Source of the DNA: Actinomadura_C alba
GTDB taxonomy: Bacteria; Actinomycetota; Actinomycetes; Streptosporangiales; Streptosporangiaceae
Direction of reading: 5' to 3'
DNA length: 64,000 nt
NCBI RefSeq assembly: GCF_039530285.1
Contig: NZ_BAAAOK010000001.1
Coordinates: 124,001 to 188,000, forward strand
The notes under the pieces are model-generated. The model saw only the letters and a program-made list of their open reading frames with translations, was not told where the DNA came from and did not search any database. Of this stretch, positions 24,275 through 32,329 are shown in pieces. The translations under genes and the position numbers were made by a program. Each line of letters starts with the position of its first letter. Position 1 is the stretch's first letter.

Positions 24275-25678
24275 ATGACGACAACGTCAAGTCCGCATTC
24301 ACCAATTCCCACGACCGGTACATATAGAGAGGTCACCGACCGCAACGGCCGGGTGTACCGGATAGGCGAGACGGCCCAGGACATCATGGGCCGGCCCCGC
24401 TGGACCATGGTGCTCTTCCCATGGATCGGCATGATGGGCATCAGCTCGTCGGAGTACGCGTTCACCTCCGCTGAGGACACCCTCCACGTCGCGCACCACT
24501 GGAGCAGCCTGCACATCTTCTGGCTGCTCGGCGTCTGGGTGTTCTTCCAGGCGGCGATCGCCTTCCCGGCGGGCCAGCTGCGCGAGAGCGGCAGGCTGCC
24601 GGCCCGCAACGCGATGATGCTGGGCGCGCTCGGCACCTTCCTCGGTTACCTCTCCCTCGCGTACGCACCGCACGTCTTCTGGGCCTACCTGGGCTTCGGC
24701 GCGTTCAGCGGCATGGGCGCCGGCCTCGTCTACGCGACCTGCGTGAACATGGTCGGCAAGTGGTATCCGGAGCGCAAGGGCGGCAAGACGGGCATGGTCA
24801 ACGGCGGTTTCGCCTATGGCTCCGTCCCGTTCGTGTTCCTGTTCAGCTCGTACCTGGACCTGACCAACTACAAGACGGTACTGCTCTGCGTCGGCATCTT
24901 CCTGCTCGGCGTCGTCGCGTTCAGCGGGTGGTTCTTCAAGGACCCGCCGAAGAACTGGTGGCCTCCGCACGTCGACCCGCTGAAGGCGTCCGACGACCCG
25001 CGGATCCGCCGGGCCCTGGAGAAGAACCCGCCGGCCGTCAAGCAGTTCACCCCGCGCGAGGCGTCCCGCCAGCCCGTCCTGGTGCTGATGTGGTTCTGTC
25101 TGCTCTTCACGGCGGGCATCAACATCTTCGGCATCGCGTTCCAGGTGCCGTTCGGCAAGGACATGGGCTTCGCCGGCGGCATCGTGGCGACGGCCATGTC
25201 GCTGAAGGCGATCGTCAACGGCACCGGCCGCGGCGTGATCGGCTGGATCTCCGACCGCTACGGACGGCGGAACACACTGATCTTCGTCTGTATCGTCCTC
25301 GGCATGTCGCAGTTCGGCGTGCTGTGGTCGGGAACGATCGGCAGTATGCCCTTCTTCCTGATCTGTTCGATGGTGTCAGGCTTCGGCGGCGGGGCGATCT
25401 TCCCGTTGTTCGCGGCGATGACGGCGGACTTCTTCGGGGAGAACAACAACGCCACCAACTACGGCATGGTCTACAGCTCGAAGCTGGTCTCCGGCCTGGC
25501 CGGGTCCGGTCTCGGCGCCGTGGTGGTCAGCGCGTGGGACTACGAGGGCGGCTTCATCCTCGCGGGTGGCATCGGGTTGTTCGCGGCCTTCCTTGCGATC
25601 TTCCTGAAGCAACCGGGCAGGGTCCGGCTCAAGGACATCCAGCCCAACCCCAGGCCGATCGGCCGCGAGGACATCTGA
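24275..25678 (+). CDS. OFA-family MFS transporter (oxalate/formate antiporter type)
   Basis: This is a 467-residue MFS protein with 12 membrane spans. Family features are the N-terminal RWTMVLFPWIGMMGISSSEYAF, VWVFFQAAIAFPAGQLRESG, GLVYATCVNMVGKWYPERKGGKTGM, NGGFAYGS and the second-half GWISDRYGRRNTL loop. The FGGGAIFPLFAAMTADFFGENNNATNYGMVYSSK segment (split across spans) is typical of OxlT-like OFA carriers. It should exchange external oxalate for formate or import oxalate. The 180 bases before it contain the operon hairpin and a small inverted pair ACCAA/TTGGT (24194-24212) but no ATAC-N-GTAT copy. AGCGAGGAG precedes the ATG. Confidence 0.9.
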   Translation: MTTTSSPHSPIPTTGTYREVTDRNGRVYRIGETAQDIMGRPRWTMVLFPWIGMMGISSSEYAFTSAEDTLHVAHHWSSLHIFWLLGVWVFFQAAIAFPAGQLRESGRLPARNAMMLGALGTFLGYLSLAYAPHVFWAYLGFGAFSGMGAGLVYATCVNMVGKWYPERKGGKTGMVNGGFAYGSVPFVFLFSSYLDLTNYKTVLLCVGIFLLGVVAFSGWFFKDPPKNWWPPHVDPLKASDDPRIRRALEKNPPAVKQFTPREASRQPVLVLMWFCLLFTAGINIFGIAFQVPFGKDMGFAGGIVATAMSLKAIVNGTGRGVIGWISDRYGRRNTLIFVCIVLGMSQFGVLWSGTIGSMPFFLICSMVSGFGGGAIFPLFAAMTADFFGENNNATNYGMVYSSKLVSGLAGSGLGAVVVSAWDYEGGFILAGGIGLFAAFLAIFLKQPGRVRLKDIQPNPRPIGREDI

Positions 25679-25703
25679 CGCTCGCCGTCGGAGGGGCGCC
25701 ACC

Positions 25704-26429
25704 TCAGGCCGGCGTCCTCTCCTCCTTCTTTCCTTTGTCGCTCCCTTCCTCCTCCCTGCGCACCTCGCGAGAGATCTGGCGGGTCCGGTCCGTGTGGTCG
25801 CGCATGGCGTCCGCGGCCCGCTCGGGATCCCCGGCGGCGATCGCATCGATCAACTCCGCGTGCTCTTTCCACGACTCCCGTCCCCGCTGCGGGGCGACAG
25901 GCGTGTAATACCAGCGGACGCGCCGGTCGACCCGGCCGGCGAGTTCCGCCAGGACCTTGTTCCCCGACAGCTCCATGATCGCGGCGTGGAACGCGGCGTT
26001 GGCGGCCACGATCGCGTCGACGTCTCCGCCGGCCAGCGCCTGCACTCCCTGCTCGTACAGCTCTCGCAGCAGGACGACGCTCTCAGGGGTGGCGCTCGAC
26101 GCGGCGAGCCGCGCGGACTCGGTCTCCAGCAGGGACCGGACCGCGAGCAGCTGATCGGCCTCATCCTCCGTGGGCACATGCACGAACGCACCCTGAGCGG
26201 GACGAAGGTCGACCCAACCCTCACTGCTCAGCCGCTGGAGCGCCTCACGCACGGGCTGCCGCGAGATGCCGAGATGAGCCGCCAGCTCACTCTCCACCAA
26301 GTGCTGACCGGGTTGCAGCGCCCGCGTGACGATCAGGTTCAGCAGGGCATCGTAAACGCCCTCACGAAGCGGCGCCGGCCGCTTCAGACGGGGCACGGAT
26401 ACGCCCGCGGGAGGCGTAGAGGGGATCAT
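25704..26429 (-). CDS. GntR/FadR-family (FCD domain) regulator, probable regulator of the oxalate locus
   Basis: This is a 241-residue regulator. The N-terminal wHTH has LREGVYDALLNLIVTRALQPGQ, SELAAHLGISRQPVREALQRL and the wing GAFVHVPT. The C-terminal all-helical FCD ligand domain has metal-ligand-type positions D/H in AANAAFHAAIMELSGN and HAELIDAIAAGDPERA. It is convergent with the transporter and surrounded by oxalate genes. A 13-base palindrome GTAGACAGTCTAC lies 31 bases upstream of its start and resembles elements at the other promoters of the locus. Autoregulation and local control by a C2 acid or its CoA ester is therefore inferred. Confidence 0.9.
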   Translation of the reverse strand: MIPSTPPAGVSVPRLKRPAPLREGVYDALLNLIVTRALQPGQHLVESELAAHLGISRQPVREALQRLSSEGWVDLRPAQGAFVHVPTEDEADQLLAVRSLLETESARLAASSATPESVVLLRELYEQGVQALAGGDVDAIVAANAAFHAAIMELSGNKVLAELAGRVDRRVRWYYTPVAPQRGRESWKEHAELIDAIAAGDPERAADAMRDHTDRTRQISREVRREEEGSDKGKKEERTPA

Positions 26430-26459
26430 CGCGTCAGCTCCATCAGAGGAGGTGTTCTT

Positions 26460-26472
26460 GTAGACAGTCTAC
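26460..26472. promoter_or_regulatory. Candidate autoregulatory operator upstream of gntR
   Basis: GTAGAC-A-GTCTAC is a perfect 6-bp inverted repeat about one central base in the gntR leader. It corresponds to the ATAC-N-GTAT elements of the locus with A-to-G/T-to-C changes kept symmetrical, which supports recognition by a dimeric repressor. The remaining gap up to 26643 is AT-richer promoter-like DNA without an ORF. Confidence 0.6.
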
Positions 26473-26643
26473 TGCCTACTGCGGCCGGGATCCTGAATTT
26501 CAACGTGGCATGACTCACACCAATTTCACCCTAGGTAAAAGCGAGGTCACATATCCAGTGCCTTTCCGGTGCGAGAAATACCCGAGAAACGTTGTCGTAA
26601 TATCCGCACTTTCCCGCCATATAACGGACCATGCAAGTACCAC

Positions 26644-27840
26644 TCACGTCGGCAGCTGGATCAACTCGACCTCGCCTCCCCGCCATCCTGGCGGTACGAC
26701 GGCGAGCGCGTCGGCGAGCGCCGCTCCCCACAGCAGACCGGGCCGGTCGTGACCGGCGGGAACGGCTCCCCCGGCGGTGCGTCGCACCGCCACGAGGCGG
26801 GTGTCGACCGCGTGGGCCGCGAGCTCGCCCAAGAGCGGTGCCCGCTCCCCCACCGGCCGAGTCCTGCCGCTCATCACCGTGAGCACCGGCACGAGGAGGG
26901 TCAGCGCGGCGACGAGCGCGGCGAACGGGTTGCCCGGGAGCCCCACGACCAGCCGCCCGTCGCCGAGCCGCGCCAGCAACTGCGGATGCCCGGGCCGGCA
27001 GGCGACCCCTTCGACGAGGAACTCGGCCTCCGCCTCTTGGAGCACGCCGCGCACATGGTCGGCCGGCCCGCGCGAACAGGCACCGCACACGACGACGACG
27101 TCGGCGGCCGCCGCCCCGATCGCGTCCGCCACCGCCGCGCGGCGATCCTCGACCGCGGCCACCGCCTCGGGTCGCCCACCGGCCCACGACACGAGGCCGG
27201 GCAGCACCGGGCCGACGGCGTCGCGCACCCTGCCCCGGCCCGGGCGGCCGGAGGTGGCCACCTCGTCGCCGGTCACCAGGATCGCGACCCGCGGTCGCCT
27301 CCGTACCCGCAACACGTCATGTCCGAGACTCGCGGCCAGCCCCTGCACGACCGGGGTCACGAGCGTGCCGGCCGGCAGCACCTCGGTGCCCTCCCGGCAC
27401 TCCTCACCGCGCCACCGGATGTGCCGGCCCGGCTCAAGAACACCGTCGACGGTCGAGCCGACGCGGACGGCGCGTTCGTAGGGAAGGACCGCGTCGGAGC
27501 CGTCCGGGACGGGAGCGCCGGTGGCGATCTCGACGGCGTGGCCCGCGAGAATCGCCCGGAACATCGTGTGGCCGGCGAGAACCCGGCCGGTGACCAGCCA
27601 CGGCCCCCGGCCCGCGACCGCGTACCCGTCCATGGCGGCCGTGTTGTACGAGGGCAGTGGCGCACGCGCGCCCAGGGGGACGGCGAGCACGGCACCCCCC
27701 GCCGCAGCGAGCGGCAGGTCGATCGCATCGAGCGGATCCGCGGCGGCGGCCGCCACACTCCTGGCCACCGGCCACGCGACGCCGCCGTGGCCTCCGTGGC
27801 TGCGCCATCGGGTGGGAAGAGCTTGCGAGTCGCTGGTCAC
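26644..27840 (-). CDS. MoeA-type molybdopterin molybdenumtransferase, divergent paralogue
   Basis: This 398-residue protein has MoeA architecture. It has the N-terminal segment LPSYNTAAMDGYAV, the beta-barrel motif EIATGAPVPDGSDAVLPYE, the MoaB-like fold with ILVTGDEVATSG, and GLPGNPFAALVAAL. The usual TSGGVSxGxxD motif is changed to VCGACSRGPADH, so metal-insertion activity may differ. It would insert Mo (or W) into adenylylated molybdopterin. GTG start 27840 follows GGAGG. It is divergent from the PanE-like gene across shared ATAC-N-GTAT elements and near selD/selB. A dedicated role in making a Mo-dependent formate dehydrogenase is a reasonable inference. Confidence 0.85.
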   Translation of the reverse strand: MTSDSQALPTRWRSHGGHGGVAWPVARSVAAAAADPLDAIDLPLAAAGGAVLAVPLGARAPLPSYNTAAMDGYAVAGRGPWLVTGRVLAGHTMFRAILAGHAVEIATGAPVPDGSDAVLPYERAVRVGSTVDGVLEPGRHIRWRGEECREGTEVLPAGTLVTPVVQGLAASLGHDVLRVRRRPRVAILVTGDEVATSGRPGRGRVRDAVGPVLPGLVSWAGGRPEAVAAVEDRRAAVADAIGAAAADVVVVCGACSRGPADHVRGVLQEAEAEFLVEGVACRPGHPQLLARLGDGRLVVGLPGNPFAALVAALTLLVPVLTVMSGRTRPVGERAPLLGELAAHAVDTRLVAVRRTAGGAVPAGHDRPGLLWGAALADALAVVPPGWRGGEVELIQLPT

Positions 27841-27880
27841 CTGTCGCCTCCGGGCTCGGAAATCAGACTATTGACCTCGC

Positions 27881-27910
27881 CTACAGCATACTGTAGACAA
27901 AATACGGTAG
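27881..27910. promoter_or_regulatory. Tandem operator elements between moeA and the PanE-like gene
   Basis: ATAC-T-GTAG (27888-27896) and ATAC-G-GTAG (27902-27910) stand 14 bases apart, centre to centre. The first is also inside the perfect inverted repeat CTACAG-CATA-CTGTAG (27881-27896). The spacing mirrors the tandem pair before sucC/oxc, placing both divergent genes under the same probable GntR control. Confidence 0.6.
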
Positions 27911-27932
27911 CCACTGAGGGATCGGAGTTCCT

Positions 27933-28931
27933 GTGAGAGTCGCTGTTGTCGGCGCCGGTGCCATCGGTGCATACGTCGGCGCCGCCCTGGATCGCGCCGG
28001 GGTGGACGTCCAGCTGGTCGCGCGCGGTGCCCATCTCGAGGCGATCCGACGTGATGGTGTACGAGTGCTCAGCCCGCGCGGGGACTTCACCGTCCATCCG
28101 CCCGCCACCGACGACCCGAGCGAGATCGGGCCGGTCGACTACGTGTTCCTGGGCCTCAAAGCCAACTCCTATGCCGCCTCGGGCCCGCTGGTCCACCCGC
28201 TTCTCAAGGACGACACGGCGGTGATCGCGGCGCAGAACGGCATCCCCTGGTGGTACTTCCACGGCCTCGAGGGCCCGTTCGAGGGATACCGCATCGAGTC
28301 GATCGACCCGGGCGGCGCGGTCACCGAGACGCTCCCGCCGGAGCGCGCGATCGGGTGCGTGGTCTACGCCGCCACCGAGATCGAGTCACCCGGGGTGGTG
28401 CGGCACCTCGAGGGCACCAGGTTCTCGATCGGGGAACCGGACGGCACGATCTCGGACCGGTGCACGGCCTTCAGCGAGGCGATGATCGCGGGCGGGCTGA
28501 AGTGCCCGGTCGAGGCCGACCTGCGCAACGACATCTGGATCAAGCTCATGGGCAACATCGCGTTCAACCCCATCAGCGCGCTGACCCGGGCCACGATGAT
28601 CGAGATCTGCAACCACCGGCAGACCCGCGAGCTGGTGATCAGCATGATGCGCGAGACCCTCGACGTCGCGGCGAGTCTCGGCTGCCACCCGGAGATCTCG
28701 ATCGAGCGCCGGCTGGCGGGTGCCGAGCGCGCCGGCGACCACAAGACCTCGACGCTGCAGGACCTGGAGAAGGGCAAGCCCCTGGAACTCGACGTCATCC
28801 TCGCCGCGGTGGTCGAGCTGGCCGATCTCACCAGCACGCGGGTTCCCACGCTCCGGGCCATCAACGCGGTGGCCGACATCCTCAACGAGAAGGCCCTCGA
28901 AGCGGCGCGGAAAACCGTCGCCGCCACCTGA
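27933..28931 (+). CDS. Ketopantoate reductase-family protein, candidate oxalyl-CoA reductase (PanE2-like)
   Basis: This is a 332-residue NAD(P)-dependent reductase of the ApbA/PanE family. It has the N-terminal Rossmann motif VVGAGAIGAYVGAAL, the FLGLKANSY and AAQNGIPWWYF segments, the catalytic lysine-type WIKLMGNIAFNPISALTRAT motif, and LDVILAAVVELADL. True PanE makes pantoate. In Methylobacterium extorquens a PanE homologue reduces oxalyl-CoA to glyoxylate. Location in an oxalate locus that also encodes gcl/glxR/hyi, under the shared operator, favours that role here. GTG start 27933 follows GGATCGGAG. Confidence 0.85.
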   Translation: MRVAVVGAGAIGAYVGAALDRAGVDVQLVARGAHLEAIRRDGVRVLSPRGDFTVHPPATDDPSEIGPVDYVFLGLKANSYAASGPLVHPLLKDDTAVIAAQNGIPWWYFHGLEGPFEGYRIESIDPGGAVTETLPPERAIGCVVYAATEIESPGVVRHLEGTRFSIGEPDGTISDRCTAFSEAMIAGGLKCPVEADLRNDIWIKLMGNIAFNPISALTRATMIEICNHRQTRELVISMMRETLDVAASLGCHPEISIERRLAGAERAGDHKTSTLQDLEKGKPLELDVILAAVVELADLTSTRVPTLRAINAVADILNEKALEAARKTVAAT

Positions 28932-28997
28932 CGGAGGGCACGACACCCTGCTTCCGGCCGTCCGGGATCGCATGGCACGCCCTCCGGGATCGTGTGA

Positions 28998-29414
28998 TCA
29001 GCCGTCCGCCATCAGGTAGTGCTGGAAGGCGGCGCGGATCCCGGAGGGCATCTCCTTCTTGCGCTTGGTGGCCGGGTCGATGAAGACGTGGCGCACCTCG
29101 CCGTCGGCGATGAGCCGGTCGTCCACCGTGAAGGTGGGCCGGATCACCATGCTGCTGGTGCCCAGATGCGCGATCGGCAGCCGGATGTCGACGAGCTCGT
29201 CGAACCGGGCGCCCTCCCGGAACCGGATGCGCGCCTCGGCGACCACCACGTCATGGCCCGCGCCGACCATGGCCGCCCAGGTGCTTCCCGCCGCTCGCCA
29301 CAGTTCCGTCACGGCGACGTCGTAGAGGAAGAGGTACTGGCCGTTGAAAAGCACGCCCTGCGCGTCGCACTCCGCGTACCGCACCCTGACGCGATGCGTG
29401 AAGATCTCGCCCAT
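28998..29414 (-). CDS. Acyl-CoA thioesterase (4HBT hotdog family)
   Basis: This 138-residue hotdog-fold protein has the characteristic RVRYAECDAQGVLFNGQYL motif (Tyr-Ala-Glu-x-Asp, with the catalytic Asp) and RIRFREGARFDELVDI. It hydrolyses an acyl-CoA thioester of unknown chain. It follows selD by 37 bases on the same strand and could be cotranscribed with selB-selD, although a functional link to selenium is not apparent. Clearing of stray acyl-CoA from the adjoining CoA-rich catabolic locus is possible. Confidence 0.85.
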   Translation of the reverse strand: MGEIFTHRVRVRYAECDAQGVLFNGQYLFLYDVAVTELWRAAGSTWAAMVGAGHDVVVAEARIRFREGARFDELVDIRLPIAHLGTSSMVIRPTFTVDDRLIADGEVRHVFIDPATKRKKEMPSGIRAAFQHYLMADG

Positions 29415-29451
29415 TGCGGCACCCTACCGATCGGTGGAGCGGCCCTCCCGA

Positions 29452-30432
29452 TCAGCGCACGATCACGACGGCGTCCCTCGTGGGCACGATCTCGCCGATG
29501 ACGGGATGCCCCGGCACCTCGCCGACGACGAGCAGGCCGCCCGACGTCTGCGCGTCGGCGAGCAGCAGCGCGTCGCGTTCGGAGCGACCGGTGAACTCGG
29601 TGTGCGGCGCGACCCAGTCCAGATTGCGGCGGGTCCCGCCGGAGACATAGCCCGCGCCGGCGGCATCGCGGGCGCCGTCGAGGTAGCCGACCGCCGTGTG
29701 GTCGACGACGGCGGTCACCCCACTGGCACGGGCCAGCTTGTAGAGATGGCCGAGCAGACCGAATCCGGTGACGTCCGTGGCACACCGGGCGCCGCCGGCG
29801 AGCGCCGCGCGCGATGCGTCCCCGTTGAGGGTCGTCATGCCCGCGACGGCGTGCGGGAACGATTCGCCGGTCGCCTTGTGCCGGTTGTTCAGTACCCCGA
29901 CGCCCAGCGGCTTGGTGAGGGTGAGCGGCAGCCCGGGCCGCCCGGCGTCGATGCGCAGCAGCCGCTCGGGGTCGGCGACCCCGGTGACGGCGAGCCCGTA
30001 CTTCGGTTCGGGATCGTCGATGCTGTGCCCGCCGGCGAGGTGGCAGCGCGCCTCGGCGGCGATGTCCGCGCCGCCGCGGAGCACCTCGCGGGCGATCTCG
30101 ATGGGGAGCGTCTCGTAGGGCCAGCCGAGCAGGTTGACGGCCAGCAACGGCTCGCCTCCGACGGCGTACACGTCGGAGAGCGCGTTCGCCGCGGCGATCC
30201 GGCCGAAGTCGTAGGCGTCGTCGACGACGGGGGTGAAGAAGTCGGCGGTGGCCACGACCGCGCGGTCACCGTCGAGCCGCACCACAGCCGCGTCGTCACC
30301 ATGGTCGAGACCGATGAGCAGGTCGCCCCCGGGGACACCGCCGAGGCCCGCGACCATCCGCTCGAGCTGGCCCGGCGGGATCTTACAGGCGCAGCCGCCG
30401 CCATGCGCGTGCTGCGTGAGTCGGTACGTCAT
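29452..30432 (-). CDS. selD: Selenide, water dikinase
   Basis: This 326-residue enzyme makes selenophosphate from selenide and ATP. The N terminus TQHAHGGGCACKIPPGQLE carries the redox-active Cys14 and Lys17 of the SelD signature. The Mg/ATP aspartates are in DHGDDAAV and VATADFFTPVVDDAYDFGRIAAANALSDVYAVGG, and NNRHKATGE, ATDVTGFGLLGHL and AQTSGGLLV follow. ATG 30432 is chosen because the family starts here; the long upstream open frame is only read-through over the tRNA-Sec gene. It belongs to a selenocysteine module with tRNA-Sec and selB. Confidence 0.95.
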   Translation of the reverse strand: MTYRLTQHAHGGGCACKIPPGQLERMVAGLGGVPGGDLLIGLDHGDDAAVVRLDGDRAVVATADFFTPVVDDAYDFGRIAAANALSDVYAVGGEPLLAVNLLGWPYETLPIEIAREVLRGGADIAAEARCHLAGGHSIDDPEPKYGLAVTGVADPERLLRIDAGRPGLPLTLTKPLGVGVLNNRHKATGESFPHAVAGMTTLNGDASRAALAGGARCATDVTGFGLLGHLYKLARASGVTAVVDHTAVGYLDGARDAAGAGYVSGGTRRNLDWVAPHTEFTGRSERDALLLADAQTSGGLLVVGEVPGHPVIGEIVPTRDAVVIVR

Positions 30433-30464
30433 CTCGCTGAATGTAGTTTGTATCGTGCGGAGCT

Positions 30465-30557
30465 GGAGGCGATCAGGTGCCTGGTGGCCCTCCCTGTCTT
30501 CAAAACAGGTGGCGCTGAGCATCTCAGCGCGGCGGGTTCGATTCCCGTTCGCCTCCG
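30465..30557 (+). tRNA. selC: tRNA-Sec (anticodon UCA)
   Basis: A 93-base tRNA folds with an 8-bp acceptor stem (GGAGGCGA with TCGCCTCC at 30549-30556) and a discriminator G at 30557. The 5-bp anticodon stem CCTGT/ACAGG encloses CTTCAAA with anticodon TCA. It also has a long variable arm (GCGCTGAG closed by CTCAGCGC) and a TTCGATT T-loop. The extra-long acceptor and variable arm plus UCA identify selenocysteine tRNA. CCA is not encoded (CCG follows). It lies between selD and selB but on the opposite strand. Confidence 0.95.
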
Positions 30558-30580
30558 CCGCTCCGCGTCGTGGCCTGAGC

Positions 30581-32329
30581 TCATTCGCGGCAACGGCGCC
30601 GGTCGTCCGCGAGCCGTTCCGTGCGGCCCCGCCGGTCGAGGTGCTCCAGCAGCGGGATGACGACCCGGCGGGTGGTGCCGAGTGCCGCGCGGGCCTCACT
30701 CGCGGTGAACGGCTGCGGGAGGGCGGCGAGGACCCGGGCGGCATGCGCGTCGGCGCCCGGCGCCAGCACGACGCCGGGCGCGATCCGCAGCAGCAGCCCG
30801 GCGCGCTCGGCGGCCGCGAGGGACTTGCCGGTGAGCCCTAGTGCGGCGAGCCGGTCGGCCTCGGGTGCCAGGAACGGCGTGCTCGCGAGCTCGCCGCGCA
30901 CCTGCCGCACCGCCGCCATCACCGGCGCGGGCAGTGCCGCCCGGTCCGACGTCCCGTACACCCGCCCGTCGCGCAGGCTGAGCGGCTCGCGCACCAGGGC
31001 GGCGACCAGCCGGCGTTCGGGCAGTTCCAGGAGCTGCCGTACGGTCTCGACCGGTACGCCTGGGTCGAGCGGGTGCTCGGCGGCGTGCCGGCCCACCTCC
31101 TCCTGGAGCCTCCGTCCGGCCAGGGCCCAGTGGGCCGGGTCGGCCCGCCATCCGGGCGCCACCTCAAGGCCGGCGAGCTCACACCCCATCGCGGTGAGCT
31201 CGGCTTCGCGCATGACCCGGTGCCGGCGCAGGAGCACCTCGCCGCCGGGCCGGTCCGGCCACTCAGCCAGTTCACGGGCGCGCCTTCCCCCGTCTCCGCG
31301 ACGCCGCAACGGCGGCGGGACCACATCCAGCACTCGTGCCCCCACGACCCGGCGGGTACCCGGATCGCGCAGGACCACCCGGTCACCGACGTGCAGCGCG
31401 AGCGGCGTCGACAACCGCAGTCGGGCCGTGTCATCGCCGAACGGCCGCACTCGCGCCGTGACGGCGGCCGACCCGATGTGCAGGATCAGCTCACGGGCGG
31501 GTGGCCGGTCGCCGCGCGTCCGCACATCGATCAGGTCGGTCACGGCCCAGCCGCCCGGTGTGGTCACCGCCATTCCCCGGGACAGGCCGGACAGGTCCAC
31601 GCCGCGCAGGTTCACCGCCACGCGGGCCACGGCTTCGACCCGGTCGAGGCGTCGCTTGAGCGATTCCAGCCCCCGCACCCGTACCCGCTCTCCCCCGGGC
31701 GCGAGGGCGAGCTCGTCGCCGACGGCGATGGCGCCGCCCGGCAGCGTGCCGGTGACGACGGTGCCGCTGCCCCTGACGGTGAAGGCCCGGTCGATCCACA
31801 TGCGCACCGGGGCGGCGGTATCGGGGGCCGGGCTCCTGGCCGCGAGCCGGTCGAGCGCGGCGCGCAGGTCGCCGAGCCCCTCACCGGTCCGGCCGCTGAC
31901 GACGACCGCCTCCAGATCGGCCAGGCCGGTGCCGGCCAGCTCGCGGCGGGCCTGCCGGAGAGCCTCGCCGGGGGCGCCCAGATCGGTCCTCGTGATCACC
32001 AAAAGACCCTCACGGACGCCGAGGGCGTCGACGGCCGCCAGATGCTCGGCCGACTGCGGCATCCAGCCCTCGTCGGCGGCGACGACCATCATGACGGCCG
32101 GCGCCGGCCCGACACCGGCGAGCATGTTGGTGATGAACCGCTCGTGGCCCGGCACGTCCACGAAGGCCAGTCGTGCCCCCGACGGGAGTTCGGTCCAGGC
32201 GAAGCCGAGATCGATGGTCATGCCCCGTCGACGTTCCTCGGCCCAGCGGTCGGGCTCCATCCCGGTCAGCGCTCGCACCAGCGTCGACTTGCCGTGGTCG
32301 ACATGACCGGCCGTGGCTATGACCTGCAC
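30581..32329 (-). CDS. selB: Selenocysteine-specific elongation factor
   Basis: This is a ~582-residue SelB. The GTPase domain has G1 GHVDHGKST, the switch RRRGMTIDLGFAW, G3 DVPGHE and a G4-like TRTDLG. The EF-Tu-like domains follow (RGSGTVVTGTLPGGAI), then the C-terminal winged-helix repeats that bind SECIS RNA. Its job is to deliver Sec-tRNA to in-frame UGA codons. GTG 32329 (VQVIATAGHVDHGK) is chosen because the family starts there; an upstream GTG at 32368 is possible. The selenoprotein itself, probably a formate dehydrogenase, and selA are not in the window. Confidence 0.95.
   Translation of the reverse strand: MQVIATAGHVDHGKSTLVRALTGMEPDRWAEERRRGMTIDLGFAWTELPSGARLAFVDVPGHERFITNMLAGVGPAPAVMMVVAADEGWMPQSAEHLAAVDALGVREGLLVITRTDLGAPGEALRQARRELAGTGLADLEAVVVSGRTGEGLGDLRAALDRLAARSPAPDTAAPVRMWIDRAFTVRGSGTVVTGTLPGGAIAVGDELALAPGGERVRVRGLESLKRRLDRVEAVARVAVNLRGVDLSGLSRGMAVTTPGGWAVTDLIDVRTRGDRPPARELILHIGSAAVTARVRPFGDDTARLRLSTPLALHVGDRVVLRDPGTRRVVGARVLDVVPPPLRRRGDGGRRARELAEWPDRPGGEVLLRRHRVMREAELTAMGCELAGLEVAPGWRADPAHWALAGRRLQEEVGRHAAEHPLDPGVPVETVRQLLELPERRLVAALVREPLSLRDGRVYGTSDRAALPAPVMAAVRQVRGELASTPFLAPEADRLAALGLTGKSLAAAERAGLLLRIAPGVVLAPGADAHAARVLAALPQPFTASEARAALGTTRRVVIPLLEHLDRRGRTERLADDRRRCRE

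Noticed and set aside
28938..28989. Inverted pair GGAGGGC/GCCCTCC after the PanE-like gene as a terminator
   Set aside because: The loop would be over 30 bases, so a stable terminator hairpin is not convincing.
30433..30744. N-terminal extension of selD over the tRNA-Sec gene
   Set aside because: SelD proteins begin at the MTYRLTQ-type segment; the extension reads through a structured tRNA on the other strand and has no family similarity.
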